Positions 9,141 through 19,041 are shown, counted from the first letter of the stretch. The stretch is DNA of 36,790 bases from Rhodospirillaceae bacterium (GCA_023266845.1 JAHFPH010000019.1:1-36790), one strand, 5' to 3'. Notes: generated from the sequence alone by a model not told the origin. Made by a program: numbers and translations.

Positions 9141-9659
9141 GTGCTCGCGGGCCTGGCTTGGGGCTGGCGGGCGCCAAGCCCTAACTATCACGGCCTGTGG
9201 GGCAGCCCCACGCCCTCGACCCTGCCGTTGGACTACAACACCGACAAGATGAACAAGGTCATCGTGCTCTTGACCGACGGCGTGAACGAGGTGGCGCAGG
9301 GCAACATGCCGGGCTGCAGCGGTTCGATCTCCGCCTATCAAACCTACAAATGCCCGGCCGATTCCGACTACAGCTCCTATGGGCGCATGTCGGAGCGGCA
9401 TTTCGGCAGCAGCATCGACACGGTGTCCGAGTTCACCACCGAGCTCAACACCCTCGTCTCTACCTTGTGCACCGCAATCAAGGCCAAGGGCATCATCATT
9501 TACTCGATTCTATTGCAGGTGAACGATTCGACGACCAACCAGCTGTATTCGGACTGCGCCACGCCGGGCAATTACCACAACTCGCCCAGCTCCTCGAACC
9601 TGGCCGGCATCTTCAACACGATCGCCCAACAGCTCAGCAAGCTGCGCGTGTCGAGATAG
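9141..9659 (+). pseudogene. TadG-like / vWA pilus-associated protein, 5'-truncated C-terminal remnant
   Basis: LAGLAWGWRAPSPNYHGLWGSPTPSTLPLDYNTDKMNKVIVLLTDGVNEV...STLCTAIKAKGIIIYSILLQV...NLAGIFNTIAQQLSKLRVSR matches my recollection of C-terminal TadG-type proteins. No N-terminal TM/TadE region or vWA MIDAS start is encoded upstream. Confidence 0.75.
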
Positions 9660-9689
9660 CTCCCCGCTGGCGGTGGAGGGTTCGCCGGG

Positions 9690-10397
9690 TCAGTGGTACT
9701 GCTCGACCTCGGCGAAGACTTTCCTGAGCGCGTCCGCGTTGAAGCCGGGCCTGCGCGCCGCGGCCATGATCGCCGCCTCACGTTTGCCGATCAGTTGCGC
9801 GGCCTTGATGATCGCGCCGATCTTGTCCTTGAGCACCACCACCGCCCCGTGCCGGTCGGCATGCACCAGATCGCCCGAGCGCACCACCATGCCCGACACG
9901 TTGATCTCGCCGCCGAAATCCACGATATCGGCATAGGCATGCGACGGCGTTACGCGCGCCGCCAGGAATTGGAACCCCGGCGCCACCGCGTGCAGGTCGC
10001 GCACCGATCCGCTGGTCACCACGCCCAGGCACCCTAGGCCCTTGTGGATCGTGCTGTTGACCTCGCCCCAGAAGGCGCCGAACCCGGCGCGCGCGCCGTC
10101 CAGGTCCTGGATCAGCACCACGCGCGGGCCGGGCACCTTGCTCAGATAGTCGAAATAGGCCAGGCGCTTTTCGCGCCCCGGCGATCCCGGCTGGGTCGAG
10201 CGCAGCGTGGCCGTGACCGCGTAACCCACCATCGACGGCAGCTCGGGGAACGCGCAGAGCAGCGGCTCCTGGGTCCAGAACTGCGTGCGATATTTCGGGT
10301 CGATCATCTCCAGCGCGTTGCAGATGCTGGGCGTGTCCCACTTCGCCAGCGCGGCGAGGTCTTCCGGCGTCGGCGCGATCGACTGGGCGGCGGTCAT
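9690..10397 (-). CDS. RraA-family protein (RraA / HMG-CHA aldolase-like)
   Basis: MTAAQSIAPTPEDLAALAKWDTPSICNALEMI...GLGCLGVVTSGSVRDLHAVAPGFQFLAARVTPSHAYADIVDFGGEINVSGMVVRSGDLVHADRHGAVVV. Confidence 0.88.
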   Translation of the reverse strand: MTAAQSIAPTPEDLAALAKWDTPSICNALEMIDPKYRTQFWTQEPLLCAFPELPSMVGYAVTATLRSTQPGSPGREKRLAYFDYLSKVPGPRVVLIQDLDGARAGFGAFWGEVNSTIHKGLGCLGVVTSGSVRDLHAVAPGFQFLAARVTPSHAYADIVDFGGEINVSGMVVRSGDLVHADRHGAVVVLKDKIGAIIKAAQLIGKREAAIMAAARRPGFNADALRKVFAEVEQYH

Positions 10398-10508
10398 GGC
10401 GGTTTTCTCCGGGGCGTTTGAACGGGGCGGGAACTCTAGCAACCCGCGCGCGCAATGGACAGACGGCGGATAGACAGACGCGCCATGCGGCTTTAGCTTG
10501 CCGCGCGC

Positions 10509-12884
10509 ATGGCGGAACAACCCGACTCAAAGGACGGCCCGGCTCAGGACATCGCGCGTGGCGAAAGGCTGCTCGCCGCCGGACAAGCCGAGGCCGCGCT
10601 GGCGGCGCTGCGCCCCGCCGCCGAAAGCGCCGATCCGGCCGCCCGCGCCCAGGCGCTGGACGCTATGGGCCGCGCCTTTCTGGCGCTGGAGAATCCGGGC
10701 GAGGCGCTGAAGCACGCGGAGCGCGCGCTGGCCGCGCATCGCGCGGCGGCGATTTCCGCCAATCGTGCGCGCGCGTTGTTGCGCCTGGGGCGCGGCGACG
10801 AGGCGACCCAGGCCGCCGACGCGGCGCTGGCGCTGCATCCAACCGAGGCGCGCGCGCTGGCGGTGCGCGCGGAAGTCGCGGCGTCGCGCGGCGACAAGCC
10901 GGCGATATTCGCGCCCGCGCCGGAAAAGCTCGACCTGCCGGAACCGATCGCCGACGCGCTGGCCTCGGCCGGCGACGCCATGACGGTCGGCGTGGCCTGG
11001 GACAGCGACCGGAAATCCGATTCCGCGCTCGACGATCCGCTGGGCACGCCGGGCGCCGGACGGTTTTCCGCGTCGCTCGATCTCGCGCTGAGATTCTTCG
11101 CCCAGCCCGGCGCGCGGCTGGTGCTGCTGCGCAGCCGCGCCGCCGACGCCCAGGCCCGCCGCGCCGCCCAGGTCGGCATCGTGATCGACCCGTTCGCGGC
11201 GCTGCACGACTCCACAATCGACGACGCGCTTCTGGCCGGCGTGATTTCGCGCCTGGACGCGGTCGTCGCGGTCGACTCGCGCGCGGCCGAACTGGCCGGG
11301 CTTCTGGGCAAACACGGATTCGTGCTGCTGCCCACGGGCATCGTCGGACGCTGGCCCGAGGCGGGGCCGCCCGACGCGATGAAGTCGCTGACCATCCACC
11401 GCCAGCCCGCGCCGCGGGATTGGGAAACGCCGTTCCGCGCCGTGGCCGAGGCGCTGACCATCATGCTGCGGGCGCGCAAGCCCGCGCCGGCCAAGCCGCC
11501 ACCCCCCGACATCGCCAAGCAGGCGCAAGCCCTGCTGGTCCAGGGCAACGAGCTGCACGCCAAGGGCGATATCGCCGGCGCGGCGCGCGCCTGGCGCCAG
11601 GCCCTGGCGCTGAACCCGCGCCTGCCCGCGGCCTGGGGCAATCTGGGCGTGATGCTGCGCGTGGAGGACCATCCCGAGGCCGCGATCGCGTGCTACCGCG
11701 AAGCGCTGGGCGTGGGCGGCGGCGAGACGGCCAGCACCACCGGCAACATGGGCAACGCCACCAAGGACGCCGACCGGCTGGAAGAGGCGATCGCGCTTCA
11801 CCGCAAGACGGTCGAGATGGACCCCGGCAAGGCCAGCAACCACCACAATTTCGGCATCTCGCTGCGCCAGGCCGGGCGCTACCGCGAGGCGATCCGCTGC
11901 TTCGAGCGCGCGCTGCAGCTGAAACCCAGCTGGGTTTCGGCGCAATGGGACCTGGCGCTGGCGCGGCTGCATGTCGGTGACTTCGCCAAGGGCTGGCCGC
12001 TGTACGAGGCGCGCTGGAACCTGCCCGAAATGTCGATGCCCAAGCTCAGCAAGCCGTTGTGGAACGGCGAGGCGCTGAACGGCCAGACCATCCTGCTGCA
12101 CAGCGAACAGGGCTTCGGCGACGCAATCCAATGCGTGCGCTACGTTCCGGCCTTGAAGGCGCGCGGCGCGGCACGCGTGGTGCTGGATTGCAAGCCGCAG
12201 CTCTCCCGGCTGTTCGCGGCGGTCGAAGGCCTCGACGCCATCGCGCCGCGCGGCAGCGGCCTGCCGCCGTTCGATCTGCATTGCCCGCTCAACAGCCTGC
12301 CGGGGCGGTTCGGGACCGACACGTCCTCGATTCCCGGCAAGACGCCGTTCATCCGCGCGCCCGCGGGCGGGGCGGCGAAATTCGCGCGCGCCTTGACGCT
12401 GGCGGGCAAGCGGCTGAAAGTCGGCATCGTGTGGTCGGGCAGCGTGACGTTCAAGGACAACCATCACCGCGCCACGACACTGGCGCGCTTCCTCAAGCAT
12501 TTCGGCCTGCCCGAGATCTGTCTTTTCAGCCTACAGAAGGGCCCGCCCGAGGCTGAGATCAAGGCGCTGGGCGCCGACGCGCCTGTTGTAGACTTAGCCC
12601 CTCTCATCGAGGATTTCGCCGACACTGCGGCGGTGATCGACGAGCTCGATCTGGTGCTGATGACCGACAGTTCGGTCTCGCACCTGGCCGGTGCCATGAA
12701 CCGGCCGGTATGGCAGCTGCTGCCCTATCACGCGCACTGGCTGTGGCTGGAGAACGAGCACCTGACCACGCCGTGGTATCCCTCGATGCGCTTCTTCCGC
12801 CAGCCGGCCATCAACGACTGGGACACGCCGTTCGGGCGCGCGGCCGACGCCCTCATCGATTTGGCGCGGCAGAAGCAAACCTAA
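10509..12884 (+). CDS. TPR-repeat protein with C-terminal GT9-like (glycosyltransferase-fold) domain
   Basis: 791 aa; two TPR blocks (e.g. PAAWGNLGVMLRVEDHPEAAIACYREAL, SNHHNFGISLRQAGRYREAIRCFERALQLKPSW). The C-terminus has WNGEALNGQTILLHSEQGFGDAIQCVRYVPALKARGA and VGIVWSGSVTFKDNHHRATTLARF...LVLMTDSSVSHLAGAMNRPVWQLLP. Confidence 0.88.
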   Translation: MAEQPDSKDGPAQDIARGERLLAAGQAEAALAALRPAAESADPAARAQALDAMGRAFLALENPGEALKHAERALAAHRAAAISANRARALLRLGRGDEATQAADAALALHPTEARALAVRAEVAASRGDKPAIFAPAPEKLDLPEPIADALASAGDAMTVGVAWDSDRKSDSALDDPLGTPGAGRFSASLDLALRFFAQPGARLVLLRSRAADAQARRAAQVGIVIDPFAALHDSTIDDALLAGVISRLDAVVAVDSRAAELAGLLGKHGFVLLPTGIVGRWPEAGPPDAMKSLTIHRQPAPRDWETPFRAVAEALTIMLRARKPAPAKPPPPDIAKQAQALLVQGNELHAKGDIAGAARAWRQALALNPRLPAAWGNLGVMLRVEDHPEAAIACYREALGVGGGETASTTGNMGNATKDADRLEEAIALHRKTVEMDPGKASNHHNFGISLRQAGRYREAIRCFERALQLKPSWVSAQWDLALARLHVGDFAKGWPLYEARWNLPEMSMPKLSKPLWNGEALNGQTILLHSEQGFGDAIQCVRYVPALKARGAARVVLDCKPQLSRLFAAVEGLDAIAPRGSGLPPFDLHCPLNSLPGRFGTDTSSIPGKTPFIRAPAGGAAKFARALTLAGKRLKVGIVWSGSVTFKDNHHRATTLARFLKHFGLPEICLFSLQKGPPEAEIKALGADAPVVDLAPLIEDFADTAAVIDELDLVLMTDSSVSHLAGAMNRPVWQLLPYHAHWLWLENEHLTTPWYPSMRFFRQPAINDWDTPFGRAADALIDLARQKQT

Positions 12885-12902
12885 CCCGGGAAAGGCGACC
12901 GA

Positions 12903-13313
12903 ATGCGGGCCAAGACGGAAAAGCTGATCCGCGAGTATTACCGCCGTTTCAACGCCCGGGACGTCGACGGGTTCCTCGACCTGCTGACCGATGACGTGGC
13001 GCACGATATCAGCCAGGGCAAGCGGGAAAGGGGCAAGCGCGCCTTCCACCAGTTCCTCGATCACATGAACGCGCGCTACCGCGAAACCGTGCACGATCTC
13101 GCCGTCATGTCCTCGCCCGACGGCAGGCGCGCGGCGGCCGAATTCAAGCTCAGCGGGCAATATCTGAAGACCGACGGCACGCTGCCCAAGGCGTGCGGCC
13201 AACGCTATCGCCTGGTGGTCGGCGCATTTTTCGCGATACGCGGCGGCAGGATCGCGCGCATTTCCAACCACTACAACATGAAGGACTGGCTCAAGCAGAT
13301 CGGCGGGAAATAA
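12903..13313 (+). CDS. SnoaL-like / NTF2-fold ketosteroid isomerase-related protein
   Basis: 136 aa; KLIREYYRRFNARDVDGFLDLLTDDVAHDISQGKRERGKRAFHQFLDHMNARYRETVHDL...ARISNHYNMKDWLKQI. Confidence 0.85.
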   Translation: MRAKTEKLIREYYRRFNARDVDGFLDLLTDDVAHDISQGKRERGKRAFHQFLDHMNARYRETVHDLAVMSSPDGRRAAAEFKLSGQYLKTDGTLPKACGQRYRLVVGAFFAIRGGRIARISNHYNMKDWLKQIGGK

Positions 13314-13913
13314 ATGATGAAACCCGCGCTCAGGATCGAGCGGCTGAAGGGCCGCGCCATTCTGGACCGGCTGGACGATCTCGCGCGCCTCAGGATCGCG
13401 GTGTTCCGCGACTTTCCCTATCTCTACGACGGCGGCATGGAATACGAGACCGGCTACATGCGCACCTATGCCGAGTCGGCCGACGCGGTGCTGATCGCGG
13501 CGTTCGACGGCGACAAGACGGTCGGCGCTTCCACCGCCGTGCCGCTGAAAGACGCGTCCGAGGAATGCATCAAGCCCTTCGCCGCGCAGGGCCATGACAT
13601 CGGCTCGATCTTCTATTTCGGCGAATCGGTGCTGCTGCGCCCGTATCGCGGCCGGGGCGTGGGCCTACGCTTTTTCGAGGAGCGCGAAGCCGCCGCGAAA
13701 GCTCATGGCGGAATCGAAATCGCCACGTTCTGCGCCGTTGAGCGCCCCGACGATCATCCGCTGCGGCCCAAGGATTACATGCCGCTGGATCGCTTTTGGG
13801 AAAAGCGCGGCTATGCCAGGCATCCTGAGCTGGTGGCGAAATTCCACTGGCGCGACCTGACGGACGGCATGGACTCGGAAAAGTCGCTGGTGTTCTGGCT
13901 GAAGCGCGTTTAG
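13314..13913 (+). CDS. GNAT family N-acetyltransferase
   Basis: 199 aa; FGESVLLRPYRGRGVGLRFFEEREAAA (acetyl-CoA binding R/QxxGxG/A-like motif). Confidence 0.8.
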   Translation: MMKPALRIERLKGRAILDRLDDLARLRIAVFRDFPYLYDGGMEYETGYMRTYAESADAVLIAAFDGDKTVGASTAVPLKDASEECIKPFAAQGHDIGSIFYFGESVLLRPYRGRGVGLRFFEEREAAAKAHGGIEIATFCAVERPDDHPLRPKDYMPLDRFWEKRGYARHPELVAKFHWRDLTDGMDSEKSLVFWLKRV

Positions 13914-15637
13914 CGCGCCAGGATCGGCCTGCCGGCGCGCGTCGCCGCGGCAAGCTCGCTCAGCGTCACGCGGCTCGACACCGCCTCGGGGTCGAGCTTC
14001 AGTTCCACCACCGCGGGCTTGCCCGCGTTCAGCGCGCGCTCCAGCGCGGGCAGGAAATCGACGGTGCGCTCCACCGTCTCGCCATGCGCCCCGAACGAGC
14101 GTGCATAGGCGGCGAAATCGGGATTGCTGAGCTCCGTCGCCGGATAGCGCCCGGGATAGGCGCGCGCCTGGTGCATGCGGATCGTGCCGTATGCGTCGTT
14201 CGTCACCAGCAGAACCACGATGTTCGCGCGGTACTGCATGGCGGTCGCCAGCTCATGCGCGCTCATCAGGAAACCGCCGTCGCCGACCCAGGCGACGACC
14301 GGGCGCTCAGGCTCGGCCAGCTTCACCGCCAGGGCCGCGGGGATCGCATAGCCCATCGTGCCGTTGGCCGGGCCGATGAAACCGCGGAAGCGCCGCGCGC
14401 GGTGGAAGCGCTGCACCCAGCCGCCGAAATTGCCCGAGTCGATCGTGACGACCGCGTCGCGCGGCAGCGCCGCGGTGAACTGCTTCATCGCCTGGCCCAG
14501 GTCGAACGCGCCGGGGCTGGGGCCGGGCTGCTGGTTCTGCTCGTAGTCGGCGCGCGCCGCGCGGGTCCAGTCGTCCCAGGGCCGGCGCTCGATCGCGGAC
14601 AGGGCGCGCGCGGCGGAAGCGAATTCCTCCATGCCCGAGGCGATCGACAACTCGCCCTGATAGACGCGCCCCAGCTCGTCGGGATCGGCATACACATGGA
14701 CCAGGCGCTGGCGCGGCCTGGGCGGCACCACCAGCGTGTAGCCGTGGGTCGAGAATTCGCCCAGGCGCGCGCCCACCACCAGCAGCACGTCGCAGTCCTC
14801 GCGGATGCGCTTGGGCAGCGGCGGCGGCGCGCCACCCGCGCTGGTCTCGCCGATATAGTTCGGGTGGTCGTTGTCCAGCAGATCGACTGAGCGGAACGAG
14901 GCGCAAACCGGCAGGTTGTTGGCCTCGACGAAGGCGCGGATATCGTCGACCGCCTTTTGCGTCCAGCCGCCGCCGCCCAGCATGGCGATCGGGCGCTTTG
15001 CGCCGGCGAGAATCGCATGCAGCATCTGCATCTGTCGTGGGGCTGCCGCCGGACGCACGACGCGATAGCGCGCCGCGTCGCCGGCTTCGCTGCGCTCCAC
15101 CAGCATGTCCTCGGGCAGGCCCAGCACCACCGGTCCCGGCCGGCCCGAACAGGCGATGTGGAACGCGTGGCTGATCATCTCGGGAATTCGCGCCGCGTCG
15201 TCGATCTCGGCGGCGAACTTGGCGGTGTGGCCGAACATCGCCTTGATGTCGATTTCCTGGAACGCCTCGCGCTCGCGCGTGGCGCGCTCGATCTGGCCCA
15301 CGAACAGGATCAACGGCGTCGAATCCTGGAACGCGGTGTGGACGCCGATCATGGCGTGCGACGCGCCGGGGCCGCGCGTCACGAAACACAAGCCCGGCCG
15401 TCCAGTCAGTTTCCCGTGCGCTTCGGCCATGTGGCAGGCCGTGGCCTCGTGCCGGCAGGTAATCAGTTTCAACCTGCCGCCGACGTCGTGCATCGCATCC
15501 AGCGCGTCGAGGAAGCTTTCGCCCGGCACGCAGAACGCCATGTCCGCGCCGTGGATCAGCAACTGGTCCACCAACAGGCGGCCGCCGCTGCGCCGGTTGG
15601 CGGGCGCTGGCGAGGATGGGGGCTGGGCTGGGGTCAT
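13910..15637 (-). CDS. thiamine-pyrophosphate-dependent enzyme, acetolactate synthase-like
   Basis: Three ThDP domains: GGRLLVDQLLIHGADMAFCVPGESFLDALDAM, RHEATACHMAEAHGKLTGRPGLCFVTRGPGASHAMIGVHTA, and WVGDGGFLMSAHELATAMQYRANIVVLLVTNDAYGTI (GDG...N). Start chosen at MTPAQPP. Confidence 0.92.
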   Translation of the reverse strand: MTPAQPPSSPAPANRRSGGRLLVDQLLIHGADMAFCVPGESFLDALDAMHDVGGRLKLITCRHEATACHMAEAHGKLTGRPGLCFVTRGPGASHAMIGVHTAFQDSTPLILFVGQIERATREREAFQEIDIKAMFGHTAKFAAEIDDAARIPEMISHAFHIACSGRPGPVVLGLPEDMLVERSEAGDAARYRVVRPAAAPRQMQMLHAILAGAKRPIAMLGGGGWTQKAVDDIRAFVEANNLPVCASFRSVDLLDNDHPNYIGETSAGGAPPPLPKRIREDCDVLLVVGARLGEFSTHGYTLVVPPRPRQRLVHVYADPDELGRVYQGELSIASGMEEFASAARALSAIERRPWDDWTRAARADYEQNQQPGPSPGAFDLGQAMKQFTAALPRDAVVTIDSGNFGGWVQRFHRARRFRGFIGPANGTMGYAIPAALAVKLAEPERPVVAWVGDGGFLMSAHELATAMQYRANIVVLLVTNDAYGTIRMHQARAYPGRYPATELSNPDFAAYARSFGAHGETVERTVDFLPALERALNAGKPAVVELKLDPEAVSSRVTLSELAAATRAGRPILAR

Positions 15638-15750
15638 CGGGCGTTTTCTCGACGGGTTGTGCAAGCTTAGCGCGCGGGCTTGCCATGCGGCCAGGGGCAG
15701 TTGCGGCGGGGCGGGTTGCGCCGTAAACAAGGCCCGAAAGGACGCGTTTC

Positions 15751-17169
15751 TTGCGCTACATCAGCACCAGGGGCGAGGCCCCGGAATTGGAATTCGACGA
15801 CGTGCTGCTGGCCGGGCTGGCGCGCGACGGGGGGCTTTATGTGCCCGACTCCTGGCCGCGCCTGGGGCCGGAGGACTGGCGCGCGCTCCGCGGCCTGCCT
15901 TACGCGGAGCTCGCCGCCAAGGTGATGGCGCCGTTCCTTGGCGGGCGCGTGGCCGAGGCCGATTTCGCGCGCATGACCGCCGAGGCCTATGCCGGGTTCG
16001 GCCACAAGGCGGTGGCGCCCCTGAAGCAGATCGACGCCGCGCTGTGGCTGATGGAGCTGTTCCACGGTCCAACGCTGGCGTTCAAGGATTTCGCGCTGCA
16101 GATCGTCGGCCGCTTGTTCGATCATGTGCTCGCCAAGCGCGAGGCGCGCGTCACCATCGTCGGCGCCACCTCGGGCGACACCGGTTCGGCCGCGATCGAA
16201 GCCTGCCGCGACCGCGCGCGCATCGACATCTTCATGCTGCATCCCCACGGCCGCGTGTCCGACGTGCAGCGCCGGCAGATGACCACGGTGCTGTCGGCCA
16301 ACGTGCACAACATCGCCATCGACGGCAGCTTCGACGATTGCCAGGACCTGGTGAAGGGCCTATTCAACGATCTGGCGTTCCGCGACCGCGTCGGGCTGTC
16401 GGCCGTCAACTCGATCAACTGGGCGCGGATCGCCGCGCAGATCGTCTATTACGTCCATGCCGCGCTGGCCTTGGGCGCGCCCGACCGCAAGGTGGCGTTC
16501 AGCGTGCCCACAGGCAATTTCGGCAATATCTACGCCGGCTATGCCGCGCGCGCGATGGGCCTGCCGATCGACTTTTTGATCTGCGCGTCGAACCGCAACG
16601 ACATCCTCACGCGCTTCTTCCAGACCGGTGAAATGCGGATCGGCAAGGTCGAGCCGTCTTTGAGCCCTAGCATGGATATCCAGGTATCCAGCAACGCCGA
16701 ACGTCTGCTGTTCGATCTCTACGACCGCGACGGGCGGGCGTTGGCCGCCGCCATGCGCGAGTTCCGCTCGAGCGGCTTGCTCGCGCTCGGCCCCAACCTG
16801 ATGCAGCGCGCCCGCGACGTGTTTGTCGCGCGGCACTTCGACGACGCCGAGACCGTAGCCACGATGCGCGACGAATATAGGCTGAGCGGCGAGGTGCTGG
16901 ACCCGCACAGCGCCGTCGGTGTGGCCGCCGCGCGCGCGGTCGCGCACACCAGCGGCGTGCCGGTGGTGGCCCTGGGCGCGGCGCACCCCGCCAAGTTTCC
17001 CGACGCGGTGGAGAAAGCCATCGGCAAGCGACCCGAGCTGCCCGCGCGCCTCGCCGACCTTTACCAGCGCGAGGAGCGCTGCATGCGCCTGCCCAACGAC
17101 CTGGCGGCGCTCGGCGAATTCATCCTGGCGCGCGCCCGCGCGCGCGGCGGCAAGAAGACCGCGGCATGA
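15751..17169 (+). CDS. thrC: threonine synthase
   Basis: 472 aa; MRYISTRGEAPELEFDDVLLAGLARDGGLYVP, FHGPTLAFKDFALQ, ATSGDTGSAAIEAC, SAVNSINWARIAAQIVYYVHA, VPTGNFGNIYAGYAARAMGLPI. TTG start. Confidence 0.97.
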   Translation: MRYISTRGEAPELEFDDVLLAGLARDGGLYVPDSWPRLGPEDWRALRGLPYAELAAKVMAPFLGGRVAEADFARMTAEAYAGFGHKAVAPLKQIDAALWLMELFHGPTLAFKDFALQIVGRLFDHVLAKREARVTIVGATSGDTGSAAIEACRDRARIDIFMLHPHGRVSDVQRRQMTTVLSANVHNIAIDGSFDDCQDLVKGLFNDLAFRDRVGLSAVNSINWARIAAQIVYYVHAALALGAPDRKVAFSVPTGNFGNIYAGYAARAMGLPIDFLICASNRNDILTRFFQTGEMRIGKVEPSLSPSMDIQVSSNAERLLFDLYDRDGRALAAAMREFRSSGLLALGPNLMQRARDVFVARHFDDAETVATMRDEYRLSGEVLDPHSAVGVAAARAVAHTSGVPVVALGAAHPAKFPDAVEKAIGKRPELPARLADLYQREERCMRLPNDLAALGEFILARARARGGKKTAA

Positions 17170-18422
17170 GCGTGCGCGTCGCCACCCTCAACAACGGCAT
17201 GCGCGTCGCCACCGACCGCATCGAAACGGTGGAATCCGCCACGGTGGGCGTGTGGTGCGACGTGGGCACGCGCGACGAGCAGGCCAAGTTCAACGGCGTG
17301 GCGCATCTGCTCGAGCACATGGTGTTCAAGGGCACGCGGCGGCGCACGGCCGCTTCCATCGCCCGGGAGATCGAGGCCGTGGGCGGGCACATGAACGCCT
17401 ATACCGCGCGCGAGCAGACCGCCTATTACGCCCGGGTGCTGAAGGGCGACCTGGCGCTGGCGATCGATATGATCGCCGACATATTGCAGCACTCGACCTT
17501 CGACGCGGAGGAGCTGAAGCGCGAACGCGCGGTGATCCTGCAAGAAATCGGCCAGTCGCGCGACACGCCCGACGATATCGTGTTCGACCATTTCCAGGCC
17601 GCCGCCTACCCGAACCAGGGCGTGGGCCGCCCGGTGCTGGGCCGCGCCGAGGTGGTAAAGCGCATGAAACGCGATGCGGTGGCGGGCTTCCTTGCGCGCC
17701 ACTACGCGCCGTCGCGCCTGGTGCTGGCCGCCGCCGGCAATTTGGACCACGACCACGTGGTGCAGCTCGCCTCGGAAAAATTCGACGCGCTGCCGGGACC
17801 GGTCGAGCACGCGCGCGACCGGGCGCGCTACAAGGGCGGCGAGCACCGCGAGAAGCGCAAACTGGACCAGGTGCATATCGTGATCGGGTTCGAGGGCATC
17901 GGCCACCACGATCCCGACTATTACACGCTCCAGGTCATGTCGACGCTGTTGGGCGGCGGCATGTCCTCGCGCCTGTTCCAGGAGGTGCGCGAGAAGCGCG
18001 GCCTGGTCTACAGCGTCTATTCCTTCGCAAGCCCGATGCGCGACGGCGGGTTGTTCGGAATCTACGTCGGCACCGGCGACACCAAGGTGCGCGAATTAAT
18101 GCCCGTGGTGGCCGACGAGCTGAACAAGCTGGCGCAAAGCGCGACCGAGGAAGAAACCGCCCGCGCCCGCGCGCAATTGAAGGCCGGCACGCTGATGGCG
18201 CTAGAAAGCACGTCGTCGCGCTGCGAGCAGCTGGCGCAGCAGATGCTGGTGTTCGGCCGGCCGATTCCGGTCGGCGAGATCGTGGCCAAGATCGACGCCG
18301 TGGACGCCGCCGCTGTGGCGCGCGTGACGCGCCGCCTGCTCGATTCGCCGCCTACGCTCGCGGCACTGGGTCCGATCGGCAAGCTCGAAAGCCGCGCCGC
18401 GTTCAAGGCGCGGCTGAACTGA
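17166..18422 (+). CDS. M16 family zinc peptidase (mitochondrial processing peptidase-like)
   Basis: 418 aa; HLLEHMVFKGT (HxxEH) and LKRERAVILQEI. Overlaps the thrC stop. Confidence 0.95.
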   Translation: MSVRVATLNNGMRVATDRIETVESATVGVWCDVGTRDEQAKFNGVAHLLEHMVFKGTRRRTAASIAREIEAVGGHMNAYTAREQTAYYARVLKGDLALAIDMIADILQHSTFDAEELKRERAVILQEIGQSRDTPDDIVFDHFQAAAYPNQGVGRPVLGRAEVVKRMKRDAVAGFLARHYAPSRLVLAAAGNLDHDHVVQLASEKFDALPGPVEHARDRARYKGGEHREKRKLDQVHIVIGFEGIGHHDPDYYTLQVMSTLLGGGMSSRLFQEVREKRGLVYSVYSFASPMRDGGLFGIYVGTGDTKVRELMPVVADELNKLAQSATEEETARARAQLKAGTLMALESTSSRCEQLAQQMLVFGRPIPVGEIVAKIDAVDAAAVARVTRRLLDSPPTLAALGPIGKLESRAAFKARLN

Positions 18423-19039
18423 TGGCCGGATCAGTCGTCTTCGGTACGTTCTGGGCGCGGGCCTTCGGCCAGACGCCGGCCGGGGCCGTCGTCGTCGGCA
18501 AGCGCATTTATCTGCGCCGGCCGCGCATGGGCGATTTCAGCGAATGGGTCGACTTGCGCGAGCAAAGCCGCATGTTCCTGACGCCGTGGGAACCGAGCTG
18601 GCCGAACGACGCGTTGACGCGCGACGCCTTCCGTCGGCGGATCAAGCGCGGCCAGCAGGAATGGCGCGAGGAGTCGGGCTACAGCTTCTTCCTGGTTCGC
18701 CAGACCGACGACGCCTTGCTCGGCGGCGTAACCCTGGGCGCGATCAAGCGCGGCGTGGCGGACTCGGGCGTGCTGGGCTATTGGCTCGGCGCACCTTACG
18801 TCCGTCAGGGGCTGATGACCGAGGCGGTGCATTGCGCGCTCGATTTCGCGTTCGACCGTCTGGGCCTGCACCGGGTCGAGGCAGCCTGCGTGCCGGACAA
18901 CGCGGCCAGCTGCGGCCTGCTGCGGAAATGCGGCTTCCGCGAGGAAGGCCGCGCGCGCGACTATCTGCGCATCAACGGCGTGTGGACCGACCATCTGCTG
19001 TTCGCGATCCTCGCCAGCGACCACCGGCCGCGCGGATAG
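18422..19039 (+). CDS. GNAT family N-acetyltransferase (RimJ/RimL-like)
   Basis: 205 aa; VVVGKRIYLRRPRMGDFSEWVDLREQSRMFLTPWEP...LGYWLGAPYVRQGLMTEAVHCALDFAFDRLGLHRVEAACVPDNAASCGLLRKCGFREEGRARDYLRINGVWTDH. Confidence 0.92.
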   Translation: MAGSVVFGTFWARAFGQTPAGAVVVGKRIYLRRPRMGDFSEWVDLREQSRMFLTPWEPSWPNDALTRDAFRRRIKRGQQEWREESGYSFFLVRQTDDALLGGVTLGAIKRGVADSGVLGYWLGAPYVRQGLMTEAVHCALDFAFDRLGLHRVEAACVPDNAASCGLLRKCGFREEGRARDYLRINGVWTDHLLFAILASDHRPRG

Positions 19040-19041
19040 GG

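Noticed and set aside
10527-12500. Long antisense ORFs (e.g. 657 aa opposite the TPR protein, 865 aa in another frame of secA, 759 aa opposite secA)
   Set aside because: High-GC shadow ORFs with Arg/Ala/Gly/His-rich translations and no recognisable domains; the opposing frames encode clear conserved proteins.
13910-13913. Overlapping convergent stop codons of the GNAT and ThDP enzyme genes
   Set aside because: Common in compact genomes; used only as comparison for the element-bearing junctions.
16919-19039. 706-aa ORF apparently spanning thrC, the M16 peptidase and the GNAT gene
   Set aside because: Only the final 205 codons (from 18422) encode a protein family; the rest is an alternative frame of thrC/M16.
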